Shown: positions 1 through 7,000 of the stretch, in pieces
Position numbering within the stretch: position 1 is the first letter of the stretch
Layout: the number at the start of each line of letters is the position of its first letter
Assembly: GCF_001280125.1 (NCBI RefSeq)
Contig: NZ_LGEG01000049.1
Span: 1-9,537, forward strand
Direction: 5' to 3'
Length of the DNA stretch: 9,537 nucleotides
Origin: Streptomyces sp. NRRL F-6492
Lineage (GTDB): Bacteria; Actinomycetota; Actinomycetes; Streptomycetales; Streptomycetaceae
Made by a program: the position numbers and the translations under genes
The notes under the pieces: model-generated
What the model was told of the DNA's origin: nothing
Database searches by the model: none
Seen by the model: the letters and a program-made list of their open reading frames with translations, nothing else

Positions 1-2
1 CG

Positions 3-590
3 GGGCCCCCCGCCCGGCCGGCCCGCCCCCCCCCGCCCATTTTCCGGGCCCCGCCCCCCCGGGGGGTTCCCGCCGTACCTGGAACCACCGCCGTACCCGG
101 AACCACAGCCGTACCCGCGCCACGACCGGAAGCCACGACACCGGAGTCCGTACCGACACCGGAGTCCGTACCGACACCGGAGTCGGTACCGGAGCCGGCG
201 CGGGAAGCCGAAACGGACCCCGGGGAGGCCCCGGCGGCCGGCCACCGCCCCGAACCGGCACCCGCGCAGGACCCGGCACCCCCACTCGACCCGGCACCCC
301 CACTCGACCCGGCACCCGCGCCGGACCCGGTGTCCGATCCCGGCCCCGCGCCGCGGGCCCCCCGCACCCGCCCCCGGCTCGGCACCGTCCCCCCGGCGCC
401 CGGCCCGTCCCGTGCCGGGGCCGCGCGGCGGCGCGGTGACGTCCCCTCCGTACGGGCCGTGCGGCTCACGGACGAGCCGCCCGCACCCGCCGAGCGCACC
501 GCGCCCCCGGCCGCCGTCACCCCCGTCCCGCTGCCCGTACCCCGGCCCGCCGTACCGACCGAGAACCGTCCCGAGGAGCCCCAGCCGTGA
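3..590 (+). CDS. C-terminal proline-rich tail of a truncated upstream gene (possible kleisin-position subunit)
   Basis: The frame ending in TGA at 588-590 is open back to the left edge, so the ATG/GTG-like codons near 330 are internal and only a C-terminal part (about 195 residues) is visible. This part is almost wholly Pro, Ala, Thr, Glu and Arg, with runs of hexapeptide repeats (VPGTTA, TPESVP, DPAPPL), and no folded domain is recognisable; it is most likely an intrinsically disordered tail. The stop overlaps the GTG of the next gene (GTGA, 587-590), so the two are probably translationally coupled. The position, first of three genes ending in an SMC-like ATPase, is where MukF/JetA-type kleisins sit in related operons. 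That identity is inferred from position only; nothing in the visible residues shows it. The first 70 bases contain long C and G runs that could hide a sequencing frameshift. Confidence 0.6.
   Translation, partial: GPPARPARPPPPIFRAPPPRGVPAVPGTTAVPGTTAVPAPRPEATTPESVPTPESVPTPESVPEPAREAETDPGEAPAAGHRPEPAPAQDPAPPLDPAPPLDPAPAPDPVSDPGPAPRAPRTRPRLGTVPPAPGPSRAGAARRRGDVPSVRAVRLTDEPPAPAERTAPPAAVTPVPLPVPRPAVPTENRPEEPQP
75..110 (+). repeat. 18-bp tandem repeat, two copies (VPGTTA)
   Basis: Bases 75-92 and 93-110 are copies of one 18-bp unit differing at two positions. They encode VPGTTA twice, and a degenerate third unit (VPAPRP) follows. The period is a multiple of three, so copy-number change keeps the frame of the proline-rich tail. 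Confidence 0.75.
138..191 (+). repeat. 18-bp tandem repeat, three copies (TPESVP)
   Basis: Three head-to-tail copies of acaccggagtccgtaccg lie at 138-155, 156-173 and 174-191; the first two are identical and the third differs by one base. They encode TPESVP three times in the tail of the truncated gene. Confidence 0.9.
270..323 (+). repeat. 18-bp tandem repeat, three copies (DPAPPL/DPAPAP)
   Basis: Bases 270-287 and 288-305 are identical 18-mers (gacccggcacccccactc). The copy at 306-323 has diverged in its last third. They encode DPAPPL, DPAPPL and DPAPAP. This is the third distinct repeat family of the same 18-bp period in the same tail. Confidence 0.85.
573..578 (+). promoter_or_regulatory. 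Ribosome binding site of the 303-aa gene
   Basis: GAGGAG lies 8 bases before the GTG at 587, inside the last codons of the upstream gene. The good spacing supports the GTG start and the 4-base stop/start overlap. Confidence 0.7.
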
Positions 591-1498
591 GCGAGACCCA
601 CGCCGAGCACGCCGACGCGTGGAGCGAGCAGGAGCCCCCGCAGGCCCCGGCCGCCCCCGCCGCGCCCGGCGGCTCCGCGGTCACCCCCGCCGACGCCGCC
701 GACGCGGCCCGGCTCGTCTCCTTCGGGCTCCAGCCCAAGCTGCTCCCGGCCCGCGACGCCGAGTACGCCGACCTCCTGCGCCGCTACCGCGAGGACCCCG
801 CCTTCGCGCGCCTCGCCGACGCCGTCGCCACCGGCCTCGGCCTCGTCGTCCTGGAGGTCTCCCCGCGCGCGGGGATGGCCGTCACCGCGGGCGAGGACTC
901 CGTCTTCGCCGTCCGCATGGGCGACTACGCCCGCCGCGCCTCCACGGACTCCGCCGACCGCTTCCTGCACGGCCTGGCCCACCTCGCCGTCGCCGCCATG
1001 GCCTTCCCCCGCCCCGAGGACCTCGCCGACGACGCGTACATCGGCCGGTTCACCGTCAACGGCGTCGACGCCTTCGTGCGCCAGGCCTGCCTGCGCCTGG
1101 AGCAGCGCGCCGAGGAGGAGGGGGAGAACACCGACCCGGCGTCCGACGCCCCCGGCCTGGAGGCCGCCTGGCGGACCTACGCCCGCCGCAGCGCCACCGG
1201 CGCCACCAAGGACGCCCGCAGGCTCGCCGGCTCCACCACCGGCATCGTCGGCAAGGCCGCCGCGTTCCTCACCGACTCCGGCTTCCTCCAGCGCACCGGC
1301 GACGAGGGCGGCGGCTCCTACCGCACCACCGCCCGCTACCAGCTCCAGGTCCGCGACATGGCCGGCTCCGCCGCCATGTCCGAACTGCTCGAACTCGGCG
1401 TCGTCCCCGTCAGCGACGGCTCCGCGACCCTCCTGCCGCCGCACGAGGGCGACGACCTGGAGCTCGCGGCCGACGCGGGCCTGCCGTTCCACTCGTAA
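587..1498 (+). CDS. 303-aa protein, possible KITE/MukE/JetB-like subunit partner of the SMC ATPase
   Basis: The start is GTG 587, chosen for the GAGGAG site 8 bases upstream and the GTGA overlap with the previous stop. Residues 1-42 are acidic/Ala/Pro-rich and low in complexity; the folded part begins about residue 43 (LVSFGLQPKLLPARD). A helical stretch (about 50-80) is followed by a beta-rich stretch (GLVVLEVSPRAGMAV, about 85-99). About 215-258 reads as helix-turn-helix then a strand-loop-strand wing (GKAAAFLTDSGFLQR, then GGGSYRTTARYQL), which fits a winged-helix fold. No membrane segment, signal peptide or catalytic motif is seen. KITE proteins (MukE, MksE, JetB, ScpB) are small tandem winged-helix dimers that bind the kleisin of SMC complexes and are usually encoded next to the SMC gene, as here. 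Assignment to that class rests on gene order, size and the apparent winged helix, not on a recognised signature. An unrelated DNA-binding protein is the main alternative. Confidence 0.85.
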   Translation: MSETHAEHADAWSEQEPPQAPAAPAAPGGSAVTPADAADAARLVSFGLQPKLLPARDAEYADLLRRYREDPAFARLADAVATGLGLVVLEVSPRAGMAVTAGEDSVFAVRMGDYARRASTDSADRFLHGLAHLAVAAMAFPRPEDLADDAYIGRFTVNGVDAFVRQACLRLEQRAEEEGENTDPASDAPGLEAAWRTYARRSATGATKDARRLAGSTTGIVGKAAAFLTDSGFLQRTGDEGGGSYRTTARYQLQVRDMAGSAAMSELLELGVVPVSDGSATLLPPHEGDDLELAADAGLPFHS

Positions 1499-1561
1499 CC
1501 CCGCTCGCGTCCCGCGCGGTCCCGCCGCCCCACCGACCTTCCCAGCACGAGAGTCCCCGCC

Positions 1562-4500
1562 ATGTACGAGCTGTCCCGGGTCCGCCTCTACTCCATCGGC
1601 CCCGCCGGCGCGCGCTACGCCGACACGGTCCTGGACCTGCGCGGAGTCGGCGCCCCCGTGCCCCACCCCGCCCCCACCCAGGCGGAGTTCTTCGAGGACG
1701 AGCCGGTCGGCCCGCCGCGCCGCCCGGCCCCCGCGGGCGTGCTCTTCCTGGAGAACGGCGGCGGCAAGTCCGTCCTCCTCAAGCTGATCTTCTCGGTCAT
1801 GCTCCCCGGCCACCGCAACACCCTCGGCGGCGCCAGCTCCGGCGTGCTGCGCAAGTTCCTCCTCGCCGACGACTGCGGCCACGTCGCCCTGGAGTGGCAG
1901 CACACCCTCACCGGCGAACTCGTCGTCGTCGGCAAGGCCAGCGAGTGGCGCGGCCGCCAGGTCTCCAACGACCCGCGGAAGTTCGCCGAGGCCTGGTACT
2001 CCTTCCGGCCCGGCCCCGGCCTCAGCCTGGACAACCTCCCCGTGGCCGAGGCGACCTCGGTCCGCCCGCCCGTCGAGGGCGCCTCCGGAGCGCGCGGCCG
2101 CCGCCGCACCATGAAGGGCTTCCGCGACGCCCTGACCGAGGCCGGCAAGGCCTACCCGCACCTGGAGGTGGTCTGGGAGGAGATCCACGACCGCTGGAAC
2201 GAGCACCTCGGCGAACTCGGCCTCGACCCCGAACTCTTCCGCTACCAGCGCGAGATGAACGCCGACGAGGGCGAGGCCGCCGGCCTCTTCGCGGTCAAGA
2301 AGGACTCCGACTTCACCGACCTGCTGCTGCGCGCCGTCACCGACACCCGGGACACCGACGGCCTCGCCGACCTCGTCGGCGGCTTCGGCAACAAGCTCGG
2401 CCGCCGCGCCGAACTCACCGCCGAACGCGACTTCACGGCCGGCTCCGTCGACCTCCTGAACCGGATCGTCGAGGCCGCCGGAATCCGGGCCCACGCGCGC
2501 GAGGTCCACACCGCCGCCGAGCGCCGCACCCGCACCCTCGCCCGCCGGCTCTCCGCCCGCGCCACCGAGGAGCGCGGCCGGGGCGCCGCACTCGCCCAGC
2601 AGGTCACCTCCGCCGCCCACGCCGTCGCCGGGGCCGAGGAGGCCCGCGGCCGCAGCGCCCTCATCGCCGCCGAACTCGCCTACCGGCACGCCTCCCTGGC
2701 CCTGGCCGCCGCCGAGAAGGGCGCCGCCTCCCAGCGCCGCGAACTCACCGACGCCCGCACCCTGCACTCCGCCTGGCAGGCCGCCGAGGCCGTGCTCCGC
2801 CACCGCGCCGCCGGCGACCGCTCCGCGCGCGTGGCCGCCGCCATCCGCGAGGCCGAACGGGACGCCGCCCCCGCCCTCGCGGCCCGCGCCGGGGCCGCCG
2901 CCGATCTCGTACGGGCCCTCGCCGCCGCCGCCGAGGAGGGCGAGCGGCACGCGGCGGAGGAGGAGGAACGCTCCACCGCCCTCCAGGAGGCCGGCGAGAC
3001 CGCCCACCGCGACGCCACCGCCGCCGCGACCGAGGCCCAGCGGGCCCGCAGCGAAGTCGGCCACCTGCGCCAGCGGCTCGCCGAGGTCGAGCAGGAGACC
3101 GCCGAGGCCGTACGGGCCGGCTGGCTCGACGACACCGCGCCCGACGCCGACCCGGCCCGCGCCGCGCTCGCCGCCAGCGACGCCGAGAAGACGGCGGTCG
3201 CCGCCTGGGACACGGCCCGCGAGGCCACCGCCGCCGTCGTCGAGCGCGCGCGCGAGGCCGCCGGGGCCGAGTCCCGCGCCGAACTCGCCGCCGCCCGCGC
3301 CGCCGACGCGGCCGCGGCCGCCGGAAACGCCCACGACGCGGAGCGCCGCGCCGCCGGGTCCCTCGCCTCCGAGGAGCGCCTCGCCGAACTCCTGGGCCTG
3401 CCCCCGGGCGGGCCCACCACCGGGGACGGCGGCACGCCCCACGAGGGGCCGCTCACCGTCACCGACTTCGACCGGTACGCCGACGAGCTGCGCTCCCTCC
3501 TCGACCGGGCCGTCTCCTCCGCCGAACGGCAGCTCTTCGACCTGCGCACCGCCGCCGCCGACGACTCCCGCATCCTCGGCGCCCTCGGCGACGGCGGCCT
3601 GCTGCCGCCGGGACCCGACGTCCTCGCCACCGTCGAGTACCTCGGCGAGCACGGCATCCCCGCCCTCCCCGGCTGGCGCTACCTCGCGCAGGCCGTGGAC
3701 CCCGCCGACCACGCGCGCGTGCTCGCCGCCCGCCCCGAACTCGTCGACGGCGTCGTGATCACCGACCCCGTCTCGTACGGACGCGCCCGCGAGGTCCTCG
3801 CCGCCGCCGCCCTGCTGCCCCGCTCCGCCGTCGCCGTCGGCACCGCCGCCGCCCTGCTCGCCCCCGTACCGGCGCGGGCGGAGGACGGGGACCCCGGCGT
3901 CTTCCTCGTACCGCCGAACCCGGCCATGCACGACGAGCACGCGGCCGACGAGGAGCGGCACGCCCTGCGCGCGCGTGCCGCCGCCCGGGACGAGGAGATC
4001 CGCGCCCTCGTCGCCCGCCTCGCCGGCGACCGCTCCCTCGCCGCCCGGATCGGCGCCTGGCGCGCCGACTGCCCGCCCGGCATGCTCGCCGAACTCGCCG
4101 CCGCGGCCACGGCCGCCCGCGAGAGCGCCGAAGCCGCCGCCGCGACCCTCGAAGAGGCCCGTACGGCCCGCGCGGAGGCCGACGAGACCGCCGCCGAGGC
4201 GCTCCGCGTCCGCGACGAGCGCCAGGAGGCCGCCCAGCGCGCCCGCCGGGTCGCCGACGCCCTCGCGGGCCTGGCGTTCCGGCTGCGCGAGCGGTCCGCC
4301 TGGCAGGCCAGGCTCCGCGAACTCGCCGACGACGCCGCCGAGTCCGAGGCCCGTGCCCAGACCTGTCTGGAGCGCGCCCGGGCCGCCGACGAGGACCGCC
4401 GCGCCGCCCAGCGCGCCGCCGACGACGCCCACCGCACCGCCCGCGCCCTGCGGGCCGAGCGCGCCGAGATCGCGGGCGCCCCCGACCCCCTCCCCGAGGC

Positions 4501-6181
4501 GGACCCGGCCGCGCCCCGCACCGCCCTGCCCACCCTCCGCGAGGCCTACCGGGCCGCGTCCCAGCTGTACGAGAAGGTCGGCGTCGGCGCCGACCTGCGC
4601 GCCGAGCAGGCCCGCGCCGAGAGCGACGAGTCCGCCGCCCTCGCCGAGCTGAACCGCCTCACCAACAAGGTCCGCACCCGCGCCGAACAGCTCCTGGAGT
4701 CCACCGACGGCGCCGACGGCCCGTCCCGCCAGGCCGCCGCCGCCCGCGCCGAGTCCCTGGTCCAGATGCTGGAGACCCGCGCCTCCGAGGCGAGCGAGAA
4801 GCTCGGCCGGCTCCGCGGCGAGGCCGAACGCCTCGCCCCCGAGGACGGCGGGGCGCACACCGAGCTGCCCGAGGAGCTCGTCCCCGCCGACGCCGAGCGC
4901 GCCCAGGCCCTCCTGCGCACCGCCACCGCCGAACTCGCCTCCCGCAGCGCCGCCCTGGAGTCCGCCCGCGCCGCCCACGCCGGACTGCTCCGGGACCACC
5001 GGGCCGCCGAGGACGCGGCCGGCGGCTTCGACGAGACGGCGGCCCTGCTCCGGGACCTGCTCCGCGACCACGCGGACGAGGAGCGGGAGGAGACCGGGCC
5101 GTACCCCGGCACCCTGGAGGAGGCCCGTACGACGGCGGCCGAGGCGCGCCGGACGCTGCGCGGCCGCGGCGGCGAGCTGTCCGCCGCCGACGCCGCCGTG
5201 CGCGAGGCGAGCGACGTCCTGGTCCGGCACGCCAACTCCACCCGCTACGAGCAGGTCCGCACCCCGGCCCGCCAGCAGATCCGCGAACTCCCGGCGTCCG
5301 CGCTCCCCGAGCACGCCGCCAAGTGGGCCGAGGCCTTCGCGCCCCGGCTGCGGGTCCTCACCGACGAGCTGGAGCAGCTGGAGCGCAACCGGGACTCCAT
5401 CGTGGACCGCCTCCGCGGCCTCGTGGAGTCCTCCCTCGCGACCCTCCGCTCGGCCCAGCGGCTCTCCCGGCTCCCCGAGGGCCTCGGCGAGTGGTCCGGC
5501 CAGGAGTTCCTGCGGATCCGCTTCGAGGAGCCCGACCAGGCCACCCTCGCGGAGCGGCTCGGCGAGGTGGTCGACGAGGCCACCCGCGCCGCCGTGAAGA
5601 AGAACACCGACCTGCGCCGCGACGGCATGTCCCTGCTCCTGCGGGGCGTGCAGGCGGCCCTCGAACCCAAGGGCGTCTCCGTCGAGATCCTCAAGCCGGA
5701 CGCGGTGCTGCGCGCCGAGCGGGTGCCCGTCGGGCAGATGGGCGACGTCTTCTCCGGCGGCCAGCTGCTCACCGCGGCCATCGCCCTGTACTGCACGATG
5801 GCGGCGCTCCGCTCCAACGACCGGGGCCGCGACAGGCACCGGCACGCGGGCACGCTGTTCCTGGACAACCCGATCGGCCGCGCCAACGCCACGTACCTCC
5901 TGGAGCTCCAGCGGGCCGTGTCGGACGCGCTCGGCGTCCAGCTCCTGTACACGACGGGCCTGTTCGACACGACCGCGCTCGCCGAGTTCCCGCTGGTGAT
6001 CCGGCTCCGCAACGACGCCGACCTGCGGGCGGGACTGAAGTACATCAGCGTGGAGGAGCACCTGCGCCCGGGGCTTCCGCGGACCGACCCGGAGGGGGAG
6101 ACCGTCCACGGCGAGATCACGGCGACGCGGATGTTCCGCCGCCACCAGTCCGACGACCCGGCCCCGACGGACGCCGCGTAG
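1562..6181 (+). CDS. MukB/JetC-like SMC-family ATPase, 1539 aa
   Basis: Probable DNA-organising or DNA-restricting ABC-type ATPase acting in the cytoplasm on DNA. The N-terminal half-head (about 1-285) carries the P-loop LENGGGKS at 63-70 with K69 and S70; the first Gly of GxxxxGKS is Leu. An Ala/Glu/Arg-rich coiled coil follows (about 285-620), then a globular hinge-like domain (about 630-790, with GIPALPGWRYLA starting at 698), then a second coiled coil (about 800-1270). The C-terminal half-head has the ABC signature FSGGQ at 1397-1401 and Walker B LFLDNP at 1432-1437 (D1435), with Asn1436 where the catalytic Glu is expected. The last strand block holds YTTGLFDTTALAEFP instead of a usual H-motif. 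Length is close to MukB and well above housekeeping SMC. ATG 1562 has only a weak purine stretch (1547-1553) upstream and no in-frame alternative start nearby. It lies 63 bases after the 303-aa gene, likely in the same operon. RecN or SbcC are less likely, given the hinge-like domain and arm length. Confidence 0.9.
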   Translation: MYELSRVRLYSIGPAGARYADTVLDLRGVGAPVPHPAPTQAEFFEDEPVGPPRRPAPAGVLFLENGGGKSVLLKLIFSVMLPGHRNTLGGASSGVLRKFLLADDCGHVALEWQHTLTGELVVVGKASEWRGRQVSNDPRKFAEAWYSFRPGPGLSLDNLPVAEATSVRPPVEGASGARGRRRTMKGFRDALTEAGKAYPHLEVVWEEIHDRWNEHLGELGLDPELFRYQREMNADEGEAAGLFAVKKDSDFTDLLLRAVTDTRDTDGLADLVGGFGNKLGRRAELTAERDFTAGSVDLLNRIVEAAGIRAHAREVHTAAERRTRTLARRLSARATEERGRGAALAQQVTSAAHAVAGAEEARGRSALIAAELAYRHASLALAAAEKGAASQRRELTDARTLHSAWQAAEAVLRHRAAGDRSARVAAAIREAERDAAPALAARAGAAADLVRALAAAAEEGERHAAEEEERSTALQEAGETAHRDATAAATEAQRARSEVGHLRQRLAEVEQETAEAVRAGWLDDTAPDADPARAALAASDAEKTAVAAWDTAREATAAVVERAREAAGAESRAELAAARAADAAAAAGNAHDAERRAAGSLASEERLAELLGLPPGGPTTGDGGTPHEGPLTVTDFDRYADELRSLLDRAVSSAERQLFDLRTAAADDSRILGALGDGGLLPPGPDVLATVEYLGEHGIPALPGWRYLAQAVDPADHARVLAARPELVDGVVITDPVSYGRAREVLAAAALLPRSAVAVGTAAALLAPVPARAEDGDPGVFLVPPNPAMHDEHAADEERHALRARAAARDEEIRALVARLAGDRSLAARIGAWRADCPPGMLAELAAAATAARESAEAAAATLEEARTARAEADETAAEALRVRDERQEAAQRARRVADALAGLAFRLRERSAWQARLRELADDAAESEARAQTCLERARAADEDRRAAQRAADDAHRTARALRAERAEIAGAPDPLPEADPAAPRTALPTLREAYRAASQLYEKVGVGADLRAEQARAESDESAALAELNRLTNKVRTRAEQLLESTDGADGPSRQAAAARAESLVQMLETRASEASEKLGRLRGEAERLAPEDGGAHTELPEELVPADAERAQALLRTATAELASRSAALESARAAHAGLLRDHRAAEDAAGGFDETAALLRDLLRDHADEEREETGPYPGTLEEARTTAAEARRTLRGRGGELSAADAAVREASDVLVRHANSTRYEQVRTPARQQIRELPASALPEHAAKWAEAFAPRLRVLTDELEQLERNRDSIVDRLRGLVESSLATLRSAQRLSRLPEGLGEWSGQEFLRIRFEEPDQATLAERLGEVVDEATRAAVKKNTDLRRDGMSLLLRGVQAALEPKGVSVEILKPDAVLRAERVPVGQMGDVFSGGQLLTAAIALYCTMAALRSNDRGRDRHRHAGTLFLDNPIGRANATYLLELQRAVSDALGVQLLYTTGLFDTTALAEFPLVIRLRNDADLRAGLKYISVEEHLRPGLPRTDPEGETVHGEITATRMFRRHQSDDPAPTDAA

Positions 6182-6201
6182 GGAACCGTCCGGAGCACGG
6201 A

Positions 6202-6236
6202 GAACGGCCCGGCCCCTTCAAGGGGCCGGGCCGTTC
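6202..6236. terminator. Strong hairpin terminator between convergent genes
   Basis: Bases 6202-6217 and 6222-6236, with 6221, form a perfect 16-bp inverted repeat (arms 6202-6217 and 6221-6236) around a TCA loop, nearly all G-C pairs. It starts 20 bases after the SMC-like gene's stop and lies 14 bases beyond the stop of the minus-strand gene, so it can serve both. No proper U-tract follows on either strand, as is common for actinomycete terminators. Confidence 0.85.
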
Positions 6237-6250
6237 CGGGTTCCGTTTCC

Positions 6251-6619
6251 TCAGGCCGCCTCGGACAGCGGCACCGCCTCCGCCCGGCCCTCGTCCCGCC
6301 GCGCCCGCAGCGGCGGACGCGCCGTGCTGCTCGGCTCCGACACCACCCCGTTGCGCTGGCGCCACACCTGACGGGTGATCCAGACGTCGAGGATGCTCCA
6401 CGTGGCCACCACCGTCGAGGCCACCGCGGTGATGGTGACCGGAAACGCCAGCCACGCGCCCGCGAGGCTGCAGAAGAAGGCCACCACCGCCTGGATGAGG
6501 GTCACCGATGTGATCATCACGGCCCGTACGGCGGAGTTGCGCACCGGGTCGGGCATCCGACTCCGGCCCCGCTCGTCCTCCACCCACAACTGCCGCGCCG
6601 ACCGCGCCTCGTGTTCCAT
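6251..6619 (-). CDS. Small two-helix membrane protein, unknown function (122 aa)
   Basis: The ATG at 6619 is preferred because GGGGAG (6635-6630) lies 10 bases upstream; a GTG at 6640 would add seven residues but overlaps that site. The N-terminal part (1-32) is charged and carries many Arg/Glu residues. Two hydrophobic helices follow, about 33-58 (starts VMITSVTLIQAVV, ends GAWLAF) and 60-81 (VTITAVASTVVATWSILDVW), joined by a short Pro-containing turn. The C-terminal tail is basic (TRQVWRQRNG) then Arg/Pro/Ser-rich, so both ends are probably cytoplasmic with a hairpin in the membrane. There is no signal peptide or enzymatic motif, and I do not recognise the family. It converges on the SMC-like gene and is divergent from the sensor kinase, sharing the upstream region with it. 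Confidence 0.75.
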   Translation of the reverse strand: MEHEARSARQLWVEDERGRSRMPDPVRNSAVRAVMITSVTLIQAVVAFFCSLAGAWLAFPVTITAVASTVVATWSILDVWITRQVWRQRNGVVSEPSSTARPPLRARRDEGRAEAVPLSEAA

Positions 6620-6629
6620 TGTCCTGTCA

Positions 6630-6635
6630 CTCCCC
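6630..6635 (-). promoter_or_regulatory. Ribosome binding site deciding the start of the small membrane gene
   Basis: On the minus strand GGGGAG is followed after 10 bases by ATG (6619-6617). The GTG at 6640 lies upstream of this site and has no comparable purine run before it, so the shorter protein is preferred. Confidence 0.5.
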
Positions 6636-6833
6636 ACCACTGAACGACTTCAGGGACGGCTGCCCGTTGTGAGCGCCTTTACGCGGACAGAACCCACCCC
6701 GTACCCAATGACGCACGCCAGAGGGAAAAGGTTTCGCCCCGACGGGAAATGAACGCGAGACCCCGTCCGGACGGAACGCACAGTTCCAGCCATCTCCGCA
6801 GGCTGACGGAATGGCACGTCATCAGGTGTCCTA

Positions 6834-6846
6834 GGCCACAGTGGCC
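6834..6846. promoter_or_regulatory. 13-bp perfect dyad, possible operator
   Basis: GGCCAC-A-GTGGCC is a perfect 6-bp inverted repeat around one base, in the middle of the divergent intergenic region. A dyad this short can occur by chance in GC-rich DNA. Its place about 100 bases before the candidate -10 box of the kinase gene is the only further support for a regulator site. Confidence 0.3.
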
Positions 6847-6922
6847 GATCCCAACTCCCCGAATAACAGGACATCTCATGATCAACGCTCACTCGACAGG
6901 CTGAAAATAGCCCGGACACACC

Positions 6923-6952
6923 TTCGGGATGGCCGCGATGCAGTAGTAGGCT
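6923..6952 (+). promoter_or_regulatory. Candidate promoter of the sensor kinase gene
   Basis: TAGGCT at 6947-6952 fits the housekeeping -10 consensus of Streptomyces (TAgRaT-like). The hexamer 18 bases before it, TTCGGG (6923-6928), is only a weak -35. A start near 6959 would give a leader of about 100 bases before the ATG at 7058. Confidence 0.35.
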
Positions 6953-6978
6953 CGCGCCGCCGTTTGTTGAAACTCAAG

Positions 6979-7000
6979 GTTGACGCCGTGTGTTGACGCC
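6979..7000 (+). repeat. 9-bp direct repeat gttgacgcc, two copies
   Basis: GTTGACGCC occurs at 6979-6987 and 6992-7000, 13 bases apart start to start. Each contains TTGAC, which resembles a -35 hexamer, but no matching -10 is found at the right distance. It could equally be a regulator binding site in the leader of the kinase gene. Confidence 0.4.

Noticed and set aside
138..323. Possible CRISPR-like array from the 18-bp repeats
   Set aside because: The repeats are head-to-tail without spacers, keep the reading frame and encode hexapeptides of a proline-rich tail.
330..590. A separate 86-aa gene starting with GTG at 330
   Set aside because: The frame is open back to the window edge and the repeat-rich tail continues upstream of 330 without a break, and no ribosome binding site precedes the GTG.
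2680..5241. Several long minus-strand open frames (about 230-325 codons)
   Set aside because: Ser/Arg/Ala-rich translations antisense to the coiled-coil arms of the SMC-like ATPase, without motifs or ribosome binding sites.
412..6378. A 1988-codon open frame on the + strand overlapping the whole SMC operon
   Set aside because: It runs in another frame across the 303-aa gene, the SMC-like gene and the terminator, and its product is dominated by Arg/Pro runs from frame-shifted GC-rich codons. Stop codons are simply rare in such DNA.
6375..6752. A 125-codon + strand open frame over the small membrane gene
   Set aside because: It is antisense to the two hydrophobic helices of the minus-strand gene, which has a good ribosome binding site and terminator.
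6650..6919. An 89-codon minus-strand open frame in the intergenic region
   Set aside because: It lacks the G/C third-position bias of the other genes, has no clear ribosome binding site and no recognisable features.
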